A DNA stretch of 64,000 nt, taken from the NCBI GenBank assembly GCA_033085395.1, contig JANQBS010000019.1, positions 124,001-188,000 on the forward strand, in the 5' to 3' direction. The stretch comes from Xanthoparmelia taractica (lineage: Eukaryota; Ascomycota; Lecanoromycetes; Lecanorales; Parmeliaceae). Every line of letters starts with the position of its first letter. Positions within the stretch are counted from its first letter, which is position 1. Shown here in pieces: positions 33,164-44,857 of this stretch. A program made the translations under genes and the position numbers. Under the pieces are notes generated by a model. It did no database searches. It worked only from the letters and a program-made list of their open reading frames with translations, and was not told the DNA's origin.

Positions 33164-34608
33164 ATGGAGGAGGCAGAGCGAACTACAAAGGATGGGCGCC
33201 AAACCGCCGACCATCTCTGCGTTCTCATCCACGGGTCAGTTGCGTTCCATTCTACGCCTTCGTCTTGCCTTTTGTCGACGCGCTGACGAGTAAAAGGCTC
33301 TGGGGCAACCCAAGTCATCTATCTTACCTCGCATCCTCTCTCCGCGACAAACATCCAGAGGAAAAGCTGCATATACTCGTAGCGAAGACCAACTCAGACA
33401 CCTTCACCTATGATGGAATCGATCTGGGAGCCGAGCGGGTAACGCAGGAAATTGAGAATCATATTGAGAGCTTGGAGAAAATGGGTAGCGAAATAAAGAA
33501 GCTCAGTGTTGTTGGGTATTCACTAGGAGGACTGGTTGCGAGATATACCATCGGACTGCTCTATTCAAAAGGCTGGTTTGAGAGGATGAAGCCTGTCAAT
33601 TTCACTACTTTCGCCACACCTCATCTTGGAGTGAAAACGCCGCTGCTCGGAGTCCAACACAAATTCTTCAATTTTCTGGGATCCCGAACACTGTCAACAT
33701 CCGGCCGCCAGCTCTTCACAATTGATGCCTTCCGCGACACTCATCGCCCTATTCTCTCTGTCCTTGCAGATCCGGGGAGCATCTTCATGCTTGCGCTCGC
33801 ACAGTTCAGCCACCGCGTTCTCTACGCCAACATAATCAATGACCGGTCTGCCCCTTATTACACTACGAGTATCTCCGCTACAGACCCCTACACCAATCTC
33901 GACGCAGTCTCTATTAATTATCTACCCGACTATGCCCCAAACATTATCGACCCCAGCGATCCTGTTCACCCCAAACCTCCAGCGATCCAGTCACCACTTT
34001 CCGCTCGCCTTGCAACAAGCAGCCAGACTCTACTCACGCAAGTCCCGCTTTTTGCGCTTCTCTCCGTTCTGATACCTATCGGTTCTGTCGTCTTCCTAAT
34101 AAACTCAGGTGTACAACAGGTTCGAAGTCAAAAGCGCATTCGCTTGCATGAAGAAGGCAAAGCTGGTATTGGTCTTGGAAGCTATAGGATACCCCTCATG
34201 GTGGAAAATGCGAGAAGTGTAATGGAAGGCGCTTTCGAGAACGTGAATTCCAGACATGGGCAACAATATCTCCCAGAAAGAGCATCCAATGAAAGCGGTG
34301 AAGATCGGCTTTCCGGTGAACAGCAGCAAAATGGGCATGCAGAGAAAACTTACCAATCTGCGACTCGTACGTCGTCTGACCTGAAACGCACCTCATCACC
34401 TCGAAGTGAGTTCCCTACCCTAGCCCTGACAGCGGAACAATTTGAGATGATCCGAGCACTGGACGAGGTGGGCTTTCGCAAATACTGTGTACATATTCAC
34501 CGAGTCCGGCACACCCATGCGGCTATCATTGTGCGAAACCAGAAACCTTCGTTTGATGAAGGCAAGGTTATTGTTCGCCATTGGCTAGATGAAGAGTTTG
34601 AGATTTGA
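33164..34608 (+). CDS. DUF676 lipase/serine esterase (Rog1-like)
   Basis: Alpha/beta hydrolase of the DUF676 family, related to yeast Rog1-type lipases that act on monoacylglycerol or phospholipids at membranes or lipid droplets. Exons 33164-33234 and 33297-34608 over a 62-nt intron give 460 residues. The junction rebuilds the oxyanion-loop region CVLIHGLWGNPSHLSYL. The nucleophile elbow is VVGYSLGGLVARY; FATPHLGVKTPL and a later Asp/His-containing segment (IINDRSAPYYTT) match the family. A hydrophobic segment at about two thirds (LFALLSVLIPIGSVVFLIN) can anchor it to a membrane. The C-terminal part carries the PLMVENARSVMEG type motif and a final HTHAAIIVR strand. Confidence 0.88.
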
Positions 34609-35598
34609 ACATTGTACATTCACATTGGTGTTGGGATGGCATGTATTAAGTAGGCGTAGTGCTTTACCCGTTGGGCTACCTGCTGTGAAGCTCATTAGCG
34701 TTATCAAACTTAGATCCTAGACTATTCTAGCTTGATATGCAAACTGACTCGACGATTCTCTCAAACACAACACTTCTGACACTATCAACTATAGTTGAAT
34801 AGCTGCATCATCTGTCGCTTTACACCCTCATAACGTTCTCTAATCTCACGTAATTCTCGGCAAATTCAATTAGACTGACAGCTTTACCTACTGACTTCCT
34901 AACTTACATTTTGTTACTAAATTATTCTTTGGAATAGGTAAGCGCCGATTATGTCCGTCGTAGTAGGACCGCCTTCTCTCGAGTCAGTCAAAGCAGTTCC
35001 CCCAATATGCGGAAACATGGACGTTGCTCGGATATGTGAGGGGGATGCAGCCGTGTGTGCACCTTCCAATCCTGTGGAACGGTCGTGCCCATCACACCCT
35101 TCTCTATCCCATTTCACTTTGTGTCTTTATACTATCATCAAGACCTCCCTTACAGCCTTCAGTCTTCTTCTAAGAATCAAACGATATCGACTATCAACAA
35201 TTACTCCCACCTATCTCGACACCCTAATGCTCTATTTCTCGAATTCCTGTTACCACTCTTCCTGTCTTATGGTGCGGAAGAATCGTCAATCCAGCAGTCA
35301 TCCGCTACGGCATGGAGTGCTGGGCTCATTACACTCGTGAATGCAGGTCCCGCGGTCAAGTCATCACTAAGAGGGGAGGCTTGCGTCTGCAATACAAGGA
35401 TAAAGCCTTGTCTCTTTCCATCCACAGCGCGACGAACAGCATGATTCGGCGAGTACTTCCAAATGGCCGAATCCCACATGGTACGCATATTGAGGATTTA
35501 TTCTCCTCTACTTATAGCAAATCCATGGTCGAAGGGCAATGATCTAAAACAGATATATGTCCTTATATCTGAGACCTGTCCTCATTGACCTATGGCTC
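34609..35598. other. Spacer upstream of the amine oxidase gene
   Basis: No gene recognised; frames of 70-130 codons lack motifs. A stretch near 34655-34690 resembles a tRNA D-arm but does not fold as a tRNA. Confidence 0.4.
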
Positions 35599-37333
35599 AT
35601 GCCTCAACCAAGCAATGCTGACTTCGCAATCCGCGTAGTCTGCGTTGTCGGCGCCGGAATCTCGGGACTGAGGTGTGCCGAGGTGCTGGCTCAGCAGGGT
35701 CTGAAGGTGACGATACTTGAGGCGCGTGATCGCATAGGAGGACGAGTGAGTTGTCTTGATGGCTTAGAATGCCCAGTGGGACTCACATACATCAGATCTA
35801 CCAGTCCAGTCTACAGGGCCATCTAATTGATTTGTACTTCCTCCTCCTCGCGAGGACTTCGCCCTGATATCACTAACATCGGCCAGAGGGCCAAATTGGA
35901 TTCATGTGAACCCATTCTAAGAGAAATATAATCTTACTCCCAAGAAGCTAATACATGCTGTGAAGGGCACTGACCATAACCCGATTCTGGACCTCGCGAA
36001 AGAGACTCATGACACCACCTTCTCACCTCCTGAAGATGCCACCCCCTCTTTGTATGACGAATTCGGTCATCTTGTGGAGGGCCAAACAGCAAAGAAGCAT
36101 TCCGAGCTTGTTTGGGAGATCATATCCAATGCCTTCAAGTATAGCAGGGAAAACGGCTCTTCGATACCACCGCAAAGCTCTCTTATGGATTTCTTTAGGG
36201 GTGAAGTGAAGGCAAGGGGATTGGATGATGCTTCCTCCAAACTGATCTTTCAAATGGCGCGAATGTGGGGTGACTTTGTGGGCGAACCCATTGAGAAGCA
36301 AAGCCTGAGATTTTTCTGGCTTGAAGAGTGTATCGAAGGCGGTCAGTAGCGACCCCTACGATGATTCCGAGCGATTGTTGCCAATATACCGCTACTCACA
36401 TTCTTTTGGTCAGAAAACCTCTTCTTGGCAAGCACCTACAAGTCAATCCTAGACCATGTCGCCAAAGGCGCATTGGCTAAGGCCAAATTAAAGACGTCTA
36501 CGAAGGTCACATTCTTAAAATCGAACGTCCAAAGCGGGCAGTCGCCCTCCGTCGCCATCACGACGGCGTCCAACGACACCATCAATTTTGACGAGGTGAT
36601 TGTGACCTGCCCCTTAGGCTGGCTGAAACGAAACATGTCCTCTTTCTCGCCTAGCCTGCCCTCTCGGATCACCACGGCCATCGAGCACATTTCCTACGGC
36701 CGTCTCGAGAAAGTCTACATTACCTTCCCCACCGCGTTCTGGCTCCCATCAAAAACGACGGGGACGGTCAACCCATTCTTCACCCAGTTTCTGCCGCCCA
36801 CGTACGCTTCGGACCAGAACCCAGAACGCTGGACCACCGAATGCGTCTCGCTCGCCTCCCTCCCGGGATCGTGCGCGCACCCCACACTCCTGTTCTACTT
36901 CCACGGCCCGTGCGCCCAGCACGTCACCTCCCTGATCCAAGGCCTCGACCCAGCCTCCACGGAATACTTTTCCCGCCTCGACGCCTTTTTCCGCCCCTAC
37001 TATTCGCTCCTACCCGATTACTCGGCGTCGTCGCCCCATTGCAAACCGTCGGCGATGCTCGTCACGAATTGGCAGAACGACGAGCTCGCAGGGTTTGGCT
37101 CCTACACGACGTTTCAGGCTAGCGATCCGGCTAGGGATGGAGAGGTGCAATTGGACAAGGACATTGAGGCGCTGAGGGATGGTTGTCCGGAGAGAGGCAT
37201 CTGGTTTGCGGGGGAGCACACGGCTCGATTTGTGGCGTTGGGGACTGTGACAGGGGCGTATTGGAGCGGTGAGGCTGTTGCGAAGAGGATAGCGGAGGTT
37301 TACGGGTTAGGCGGTGGGGCTGAGAGCAAGTAG
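35599..37333 (+). CDS. Flavin-containing amine oxidase
   Basis: FAD-dependent amine oxidase of the monoamine/polyamine oxidase superfamily, oxidising an amine to an aldehyde with H2O2 release; the substrate is unknown. Five exons (35599-35745, 35796-35833, 35887-35905, 35966-36341, 36414-37333) give 499 residues; the third exon is only 19 nt. The Rossmann motif VVCVVGAGISGLRCAEVLA and ILEARDRIGGR bind FAD, and DLGPNWIHGTDHNP is rebuilt across three exons. FDEVIVTCPLGWLK and the C-terminal FAD motif GIWFAGEHTARFVALGTVTG complete the fold. There is no signal peptide and no clear peroxisomal tag (the protein ends ESK). Confidence 0.88.
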
Positions 37334-37693
37334 GACTCAATGGGCCAGGCAGCCTATGAAAGGATGAAATGAGCGAAGCATAGTCAGATTCGAAGGCATT
37401 GAGAAGCATGCTCCTTGATGTTGTTGTTGACGTTGAGCGGGATGAAGGTCTTCCACAAGTACAGCTCGACAAGCAATAAATGATTCGAGTCCACCAAAGA
37501 CTTCTTAGCGAGCTATCTTAAACATGTGAGATGAGACGATAATTATAGACAACAAGTTATCGAGGTAAACAAGGTATTTTGCCCGCAAACTAAGCCAGTG
37601 CCAAGACACAAAGAGACCACCACCGAGTTCACATGTACGTTTTGCCCAAGCAGTTATTCTGCCCCATTGTCGATCCCAAACGTAAGACTCTCT
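37334..37693. other. Convergent 3' spacer
   Basis: 360 bp between the stops of the amine oxidase and the membrane protein gene; nothing recognised. Confidence 0.5.
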
Positions 37694-39338
37694 TCACCCC
37701 CTGACCAGTTCACCCAGTCTTTTCTCTAGAATCTGCCTGCCCTCCAACGTCTTCCACACCTCATGCGGCGCCGCATTGACCACATCCCAGCTGACCAATT
37801 TGTCCGTGATCAATGTCAGATCTCTCTGCTTCCTCTCCCACTCATCGTCTTTCCTAACGTTAATGCCAGAACTCACCACCACGAGTGGGGTCTTGGGGCT
37901 CTGGATGTTTCTCGCTTGGCTCACCTCGTTCTTCGTCAGGGAATTGGCAACGAGGTTCTCCTGTAGCTTCGCTTTGATATACTTCCCGCCTTGGTACGCC
38001 GAACGACCGTACACCCGATCTTCGGGCTTCCGGCCCTTGACGATGGCGCCCCAGAGGCGATCGTAGCCCAGTGGAGAGATGATGCCACGTGCCCATAGTA
38101 TGAAGCCTCGACCGGGCCGGCCGACGTTGTGCAGCAGGTCTTCGTGCAGGGCATCGATGAGCATGATGCCGGTAACTTGGCGGATATGACGGCTGGAGAA
38201 GATGCGGCTATAGATGCCTCCTATGCCTGCCGAAACGAGAACCCACGGTGATTGTTCACCCGCACGAGCAAGAGCTTCGGAGAGGGCATCTGAGGTCATG
38301 CCTGCGGAGTGTGGGGAGGGTGCATTGTCCGACCAGGCGAGACCTGGGCGGTCGTAGTAGCAGTAGCGGTAGATGGTGCCATTTTTATAGGCATTGAAAA
38401 TCCAGTCGTCGAACGTGTCCTCCACGGGGTTCTCTCCGGCTTCGAGAAGCACGGTAGGATTGCGCTTACCATCGGCATTGTATGTCACATCGCCAACACA
38501 GTCCAGGTGAAGCTGATATTTGTCACCGTCGACAAAGTATCGCTTTCCAGGAGGTGCTAGACTTGCATCGCGGGCGCGTAGGATGAGAGTTGCAGTCAAA
38601 AGAATCACAATGGCGGTCATGACTACCATGATCAAGAATTCGACGAGTACAGCGAGCCATTCACGAATGGTACGGCGGGTCTCCTTGCGTCCAGTAAGGC
38701 GCTCTTCCTCTTCTTTCTTTCCCCATGCTACAACTCGATCTGTAAGGACGTTGTAGAGTGCAATGAGAGTAGCCCACACGACCGACGCAATACCGACCCA
38801 GCCTTCCTCCACACGTATACGAGGAACAGCAACAATGATGATCATGTCAATGAGCAGGAAAGCTGCCACGATGAGACTTCCCACTTGCATTGCTTTGGAG
38901 GGCGTAGAAAAGAAGAGTATGGCGACAAGAAGATTGCCCAGAGTGAGGGTGGTGTATGAGAAATCGAAGAAGCCGGAGCCACGAGAATGCATCATCGGCG
39001 GGCTGACGAAGATTGAGACGAGCAGTAGCACCCACCAAAGGAAGCTGATTATGGCGAAGAGGACGGTAAAGTAGCGGAGAGCTCGAACGCTCCACAGATT
39101 GTATGGGGACACCTTGTAAGTTGTCAGTACAATGCTACCAATCCAGTGTTGCAAGACATACAGCTGGATCATCTGGGTCCAAGAATCCATCGTGTCGAGG
39201 GGGTAGTAAACGGGTCCGCTCATCTGGTTCACGCCCTCCGGAGTGACGAGGTTGCTGGTTACTATGCTCGTCATTCTGTTCAGCTTCATCGCCCTCGTCG
39301 CGATCCTCTCCATTTTTGGAACCCCACAATGAAACCAT
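37694..39338 (-). CDS. Multi-pass membrane protein with C-terminal alpha/beta-hydrolase-like domain
   Basis: Resembles fungal proteins often labelled mitochondrial integral membrane protein; function unknown. Exons 39162-39338 and 37694-39112 over a 49-nt intron give 531 residues. The N-terminus is polar with ERTRLLPPRHDG. About six to seven transmembrane helices follow (YFTVLFAIISFLWWVLLLVS; LGNLLVAILFF; LIVAAFLLIDMIIIVAV; GIASVVWATLIALYN; LAVLVEFLIMVVMTAIVILL). The C-terminal 260 residues have an alpha/beta-hydrolase look: PTVLLEAG, YCYYDRPGLAWSD, SPWVLVSAGIGGIYSRIF, TGIMLIDALHED and a final NAAPHEVWK His. At the nucleophile elbow the usual GxSxG reads SAGIGG, so the catalytic Ser is missing. 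Mitochondrial location was not evident from the sequence. Confidence 0.8.
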
Positions 39339-39595
39339 GTCGGTCTGGTAAAGAAAGGATCCTAGTTGTGGGTGGCGAGAGAAGCCTGATTTGAGGTGAG
39401 GGGGTTCGGCTAGAAGCCTGCCGCGGTTGAGTAGAAGCGAGCTGTTTGGTCGAGTCAGTGATTCAAGGCAAGATGAAGGTTTGGAAAGAAGGACTGGAGG
39501 ACAGGCTCACTAGACTTTTCTATATTTTCATGAGACGGCTATATAGCATAGTGCTCATGTAGAAGAAGTAAGAGTAGAGAGAAAGGAATGATATA

Positions 39596-39623
39596 AAGAA
39601 GAAGAAGAAGAAGAAGAAGAAGA
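39596..39623. repeat. (GAA)n microsatellite
   Basis: About nine GAA units. Confidence 0.9.
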
Positions 39624-39770
39624 TGAGGAACTGGAGGCAAGTGGGTGCTGTTGGAACAGGTAAAAAGAGGCAGGGAAAGGGAAAGCGGGGGATGAAATTT
39701 CCTTTCTTCTCCTTCTTTCTTCTTTTTTTTATTTTTATTTTTCCTTGCGAGCTTGTAGCGCAGAATGGTC

Positions 39771-39805
39771 AGTCGTCAGTCGTCAATCGTCAATCGTCAA
39801 TCGTC
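39771..39805. repeat. Five copies of a 7-bp tandem repeat
   Basis: Units AGTCGTC (twice) then AATCGTC (three times). Confidence 0.9.
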
Positions 39806-39950
39806 ATGTTTTTGCAGATCTCTTGTGGCCAAAACCCGCCTGGATCCATCTGGACCCAACGAGCCAACCACTTTACTTACCGTTAACCGTACACAGAAAA
39901 ATAACAGAGTATCTAAACTATGGTAGAGTCCAACGCCCACATGACAACTC

Positions 39951-39994
39951 TATTATTATTATTATTATTATTATTATCATCATCATCATTATTA
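39951..39994. repeat. (ATT/ATC)n microsatellite
   Basis: ATT units, then ATC units, then ATT. Confidence 0.9.
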
Positions 39995-40090
39995 CTTAGG
40001 AGTACTTCAATGCACGACATATTATTATTCTAGAATCCATCCAACTACATCCCTTATTTTCATCGTTACATCGTTAGCATTATTATTATT

Positions 40091-40125
40091 TCTACTCTAC
40101 TCTACTCTACTCTACTCTGCTCTGC
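40091..40125. repeat. (TCTAC/TCTGC)7 pentamer repeat
   Basis: Five TCTAC and two TCTGC units. Confidence 0.9.
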
Positions 40126-40185
40126 TCCGACTCTTACATAGTTCTACATCTTTACTCGTAAACGGCCTAGCAATAGTTCTTTAAA

Positions 40186-40229
40186 TCATCATCATCAACA
40201 TCAACAACAACAACAACAACACCAACAAC
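40186..40229 (+). repeat. CAT/CAA run at the PPE1 leader
   Basis: Triplet run ending directly at the PPE1 ATG; a CAA-rich unstructured 5' leader, a composition common in efficiently translated leaders. Confidence 0.8.
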
Positions 40230-41787
40230 ATGAGTGACCTTCAACGCTCCTTTGCCAAAGCCAAGCTTGCCGCTTTACCTCTCGAATTGCCCCTCCCTCC
40301 TCAAGAAGCCGACGATGACAAGGATGAAGATGATACACGTGACAGTTGGAGACCATCGCCAGATGCGGCGCAAGATGATGATTCTTCCTCCTCTACATCT
40401 TCGGCTTCATCAACTGGTACAATAATGCCTTCTCCCAGTAAGAATCTTTTTGCCAGGCCCAAGTAACTCCTCCCCCACCCCCTCTTGTCCTTCCCCATTG
40501 GCTACGCAAAATCCTTGGGCGTGCATCGCAATTCCCATCATCTTATCGGCCCCTAATCTTCTCCGTATCGGCATAATATAATGTTCCACAATGTCCAGCG
40601 TGTGAATCAGCACTTCACAATTTCAAAGGGTTCTATGTCTAAATCCTCTTCTTGGTTCCAGGGCTTCCACTCTGACAAGGACGCTGAATCCGCTTCCTTG
40701 GAATGACTACTTCACTCAAGAGCTCTACTTGAAAGTTTCGCGTCCCACAGAAAACGTCGTATATCATGCATACCTAATCCCACCAGCCGCTAAAGGCCCA
40801 CTCCTGGTAACCCATCACGGAGCCGGCTCCTCGGGTTTATCCTTCGCCCTTTTCGCTTCCGAAATACGCAAAGCCCTTCCAAACGCTGGCGTCTTGTCTC
40901 TTGATGCTCGAGGTCATGGGGAGACCGTCATTGAGCAGCTTGACGGTCAGAGCAACAATGCTCACCCTGACCTTAGTTTGGAGACGTTAAGCCAAGACCT
41001 GCTGAACGTTATACATCTGACTCAAGCGCAAATGGCTTGGCCAGCATTACCTGACCTTGTCTTTATCGGTCACAGCCTTGGCGGTGCTGTGGTGACAAAT
41101 GTGGCCGCAAGTGGAAAGCTTGGGAATTCGGTTCTGGGCTATGCTGTGCTGGACGTTGTTGAAGGTACGGTTTCCACAGCTGTCACCCACCTCTGACGAT
41201 CATTTTTGACCGTCTTATGGTCCAGGGTCGGCGATTGATGCACTGCAAAGCATGCAGTCCTATTTGTCCACCAGGCCGAGGAATTTCCCCTCCATCACTT
41301 CGGGCATCGAATGGCAGTAAGTAACCTTTTAGAATCATCGTCGTCTCGTGTCAGCACTCAAGCTCTGACCCTAACAAGTACACGCTCTCGCACGATCCGC
41401 AACAGTACATCTGCACGAATTTCTGTCCCGTCTCTTCTTCGCCATGATCCTTCAGATCTGTCTCATCAATGGACCTGGCGAACGGACCTCGCAGCCACAC
41501 AGCCCTACTGGGAAGGCTGGTTTACTGGCCTGAGCCGGAAATTCCTTGATGCAAAGGGTGGGAAGCTGCTTCTGCTTGCTGGGACTGATAGATTAGACAA
41601 GGAATTGATGATCGGGCAAATGCAGGGAAAATATCAACTGCAAGTGTTTCCCGAAGCGGGCCATTTCCTTCATGAAGATCAGGCGGAGAAGACAGCAATG
41701 ATAGTTGCAGACTTTTATCGCAGGAATGATAGAAGTGCATTGGTGCTGCCGCCTAAAGTGGGAGTAATGTCGAAGCCGAAGACTTGA
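40230..41787 (+). CDS. PPE1: Protein phosphatase methylesterase 1
   Basis: Removes the C-terminal methyl ester from the PP2A catalytic subunit, controlling PP2A holoenzyme assembly. Four exons (40230-40462, 40662-41164, 41226-41316, 41379-41787) give 411 residues, the usual fungal length. The N-terminus MSDLQRSFAKAKLAALPLEL, an acidic linker and PSPSKNLFARPK are typical. Catalytic features: THHGAGSSGLSF (oxyanion loop), FIGHSLGGAVV (nucleophile Ser), LLLLAGTDRLDKEL (Asp region) and VFPEAGHFLHED (His). Splicing of exons 3 and 4 rebuilds GIEWHTRSRTIRNSTSARIS. The first intron (199 nt) is long for this window. Confidence 0.95.
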
Positions 41788-41878
41788 GCGTGATACCCTA
41801 ATTCAAGGAATAAAATATTCCACAAGACAACACATGCATTGCTTATTACTTATTATACAGAGAGGATACATGCTAACC

Positions 41879-42919
41879 TCACTGAGTCTGCTGAAGTCTA
41901 TCCCCCAATCGGAAGCTCAGTGTTCTCCCAGCCACAGCAGCAACGGCTGCCGCGCCCGAAGTAGTTGCTTCGCCGGAAGTATCGGCAGTGATATGCCACT
42001 GCGAGCGGACGGTATCGATGACATGTATGTTTACAATGACTGCCTGGCCGGTTAGGAAGGGATCCAAAGGGTGTCGATCTCCCTGCTGATTGGTGCCGTC
42101 ATGGTCAAGTAACTCATCTCGCTCTCTGTCCTCATCGCCACCTGTTCGACCAGAGGAGGTGTGCCGTATATCTTGGAGCTCGATGTCGTCCTGTACAGTT
42201 TCGTCCCGCCTCATCATTCCTCTTTCCTCGGAATCATGATCCTGTCTTGCTTCTTCAACCTCCTCTACCAGGACATCCCCGTACTCAACCGCAAGTTTTC
42301 TCCTCTCAAGCGTGACCGCCAACATCAGGATCTGCAGTGCCAAAACCATCGCATCCAGAACTAGCAACCTCCATCTGCTGACCGGACTCTCCTGGCCCAC
42401 AAAGTCAATCAACAGCCCACCGAGTAAATAGCCCCTCGTGGCTTCCCCGGCGGCTGGGGGCTTGAAGAGGAGATGCAAAAGGATGCAGATGATGTTGTTG
42501 CCAAAGATCATACCGATGTAGGGACGGTGGGTGGGCGATGGCGGCGGAAATATAGAAGGTTTAGGCGTAAAATAGAACCAGTGTGGTAAAGCACGCATAA
42601 GGAACTTGAAGAGCGAGATACTGGTATCACGTTAGCGATGACAACGAAAACCGAGTGCGTTCCATCGAAGGTATGGGCAGACGTACTCCATGTAGTACAG
42701 GACTGAAAGCTGGCAATAAAACACGATATCAATGTTCCGGATGAGATTATCTAAGAAAGCCGCCCTCTGCTCTCGCTGTCTGCGCTGCTTCCGCTGAACG
42801 GAGTCGTCATTGCTGATTGCAGCCACGGCGGCGGCGGAGGCTATCGGGTGAGCGTTGGGGGTGTGGTCGTGAAGGTCGTGAGGGGTGTGATCTGAGGCTG
42901 AAGGGGAGGCATCATTCAT
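41879..42919 (-). CDS. dsc4: DUF1746 protein, Dsc E3 ligase complex subunit 4-like
   Basis: Golgi/ER membrane component of the Dsc ubiquitin ligase, which in fungi cleaves SREBP and clears orphan membrane proteins. Exons 42687-42919 and 41879-42620 over a 66-nt intron give 324 residues. The DUF1746 core runs from FLDNLIRNIDIVFYCQLSVL, through a spliced YYMDISLFKFLMRALPHW, to PYIGMIFGNNIICILLHLLF, GEATRGYLLGGLLIDFVGQ and WRLLVLDAMVLALQILMLAV; these are four membrane segments. The C-terminal 150 residues are acidic and disordered. The assignment to Dsc4 rests on the DUF1746 link. The stop is 91 bp from the PPE1 stop (convergent). Confidence 0.82.
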
Positions 42920-43494
42920 TTCTCATAAGTCAGACATTGCTGACCTCGAAGCAAGTCTGTGCAACGAGTTGAACCTATGTAGGCGAAGGCCAGTAGATAC
43001 ACATACGTACAATGTTTATACACGATGGGGTTGAGACCGTTGTGACTTCTCTGAGTTATCCATCCAATGCTGATTAACTCGCCGTCGCGCTACTCGTACT
43101 TAAACACATGTATTATTTACCTACAACTGCAACATCCTATCTTTTCTCACTACTTTTCGTGATTTGAAAACATGTTATTGCGGGGAAAGTTGCACAAGAT
43201 ACGCAAGTCAACATTTCAGTCCCGGAAGTGTCTCACCAAAGTGGGTTGTCGTGGGAATATCCTCAAGACAATTTTTTAACTATGACAGACTACTGAGAAA
43301 AGTACGAAGTATTCTATTCTCCGGCAAATATTTTACCACTAACTTATTCTGGAAGAGCGCTTCTATTCACCTGGCGCGCTCGCGTTAAGCAAGGCGCGGT
43401 TTCTCTGCACGGTGCAAGGCATTAGAGTAAGCAATCACTCGCCTCCGTTACGAACCCTTCAGCAGACGGTCGGCCTTGCTACCATCGAAGCCCG
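42920..43494. promoter_or_regulatory. Bidirectional promoter, DSC4 / RFC2
   Basis: 575 bp between two outward-facing starts. A GCGCGC-rich patch lies near 43373-43385. Inferred from orientation. Confidence 0.5.
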
Positions 43495-44857
43495 ATGGCA
43501 AATTTTTTTGACAACAAGGCTCGTGCAGCCGCCGTCGCCGCAACCAATGGAGCCGCTTCATCCAAAGTCGCAGCCCCCAGAGAGTCCCAGAACCTGCAAC
43601 CTTGGGTGGAGAAGTAGTATGTCGAACGTCTACCTGATGTGCTCGCGGAATCGTCGCTGATTTTAAAAAGCCGTCCAAAGAGCCTGAACGATGTTACAGC
43701 CCAGGACCACACAATCACTGTTTTACAACGAACATTACAAGCTTCCAACGTATAGGAACCCAAGCAGTGAATACTATACCGACTGACCGAGCCCGTAGTT
43801 ACCCCACATGCTATTTTATGGCCCTCCAGGGACAGGCAAGACTTCCACAATTCTCGCCCTTGCCAAAGAGCTCTACGGCCCCGAAATGTTCCGAACCCGT
43901 GTGCTTGAGCTCAACGCCTCCGACGAACGCGGTATCTCAATAGTACGAGAAAAGGTCAAAGATTTTGCCAGAATGCAGCTGTCGAACCCACCTCCACATT
44001 ACAAGGATAAGTATCCGTGCCCGCCATACAAGATTATCATCCTCGACGAGGCAGATAGCATGACGCAAGACGCTCAGAGCGCGCTGAGAAGGACAATGGA
44101 GACGTACAGCAAGATCACGAGATTCTGCTTGATTTGCAATTACGTCACAAGAATCATTGATCCATTGGCGAGTAGATGCAGCAAGTTTCGTTTCAAGATG
44201 CTAGATCAGGGAAATGCCAAGAAGAGGTTGGAAGATATTGCTGGAAACGAGAATGTAAAACTGGAGGATGGCGCGATCGACAGCCTAATCAAGTGCAGCG
44301 AGGGAGATCTTAGAAAAGCGATCACTTTTCTCCAGAGTGCAGCAAGATTAGTCGGCGCTGGGAAGATGTCTCATTCAAGAACGAATGGAAAGTCGAAGAA
44401 GAGAGTCATTGATGATGACGAGGATGGGGACGATATGGAGGTGGACGAAGATGATGAATCAATGGTCACAGTCAACAGTATTGAAGAGATAGCCGGAGTT
44501 GTTCCAAACGACGTCATTGAAGGATTGCTCCAAGCGATGCAGCCAAGGTCGAAGGGAGCTGTTTATGAAGCTGTAGCTAAGCAAGTAATGGACTTAGTGG
44601 CTGATGGGTGGAGTGCTACGCAAGTCGTCACGCAGGTAGAGAACAGAATTTGTGGCTTTCTCAGTTGAAACCTCGCTGATCTGGGATGCCAGCTTTACCA
44701 AAAGGTCCTCTATGACGATGCACTGAGCAACAAGCAAAAGAATAAGATCGTTATGCACTTCTCGGACGTTGACAAGCGCCTCGTCGATGGTGCTGATGAA
44801 CATTTGACCATACTAGACCTGGCTTTGCAAGTATCTGGAGTTCTGGCAGAGACCTGA
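43495..44857 (+). CDS. RFC2: Replication factor C subunit 2 (clamp loader)
   Basis: AAA+ subunit of the RFC complex that loads PCNA in replication and checkpoint signalling. Four exons (43495-43616, 43671-43749, 43799-44635, 44693-44857) give 400 residues. Using the GTATGT donor after AAGTA rebuilds the RFC box WVEKYRPKSLNDVTAQDH. Walker A is MLFYGPPGTGKTSTI, Walker B IIILDEADSM, sensor 1 FCLICNYVTRI, the arginine finger lies in LASRCSKFRF, and sensor 2 in GDLRKAITFLQS. The match is to yeast Rfc2 (human RFC4). An acidic insert (DDDEDGDDMEVDEDDE) separates the lid and collar domains. The C-terminal exon, ending GADEHLTILDLALQVSGVL, is the RFC collar. Confidence 0.95.

Larger units (their letters stand above)
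39339..40229. promoter_or_regulatory. Divergent promoter region rich in microsatellites
   Basis: Shared 5' region of the membrane-hydrolase gene (minus) and PPE1 (plus). It contains (GAA)n at 39596-39623, a 7-mer tandem at 39771-39805, (ATT)n at 39951-39994, a TCTAC/TCTGC 5-mer run at 40091-40125 and a CAT/CAA run touching the PPE1 start. Confidence 0.6.

Noticed and set aside
34650..34695. tRNA-like D-arm on the minus strand
   Set aside because: No matching acceptor stem, anticodon loop or T-arm could be folded.
34951..35340. 129-codon + strand frame upstream of the amine oxidase gene
   Set aside because: No motifs; frame runs through likely promoter/leader sequence.
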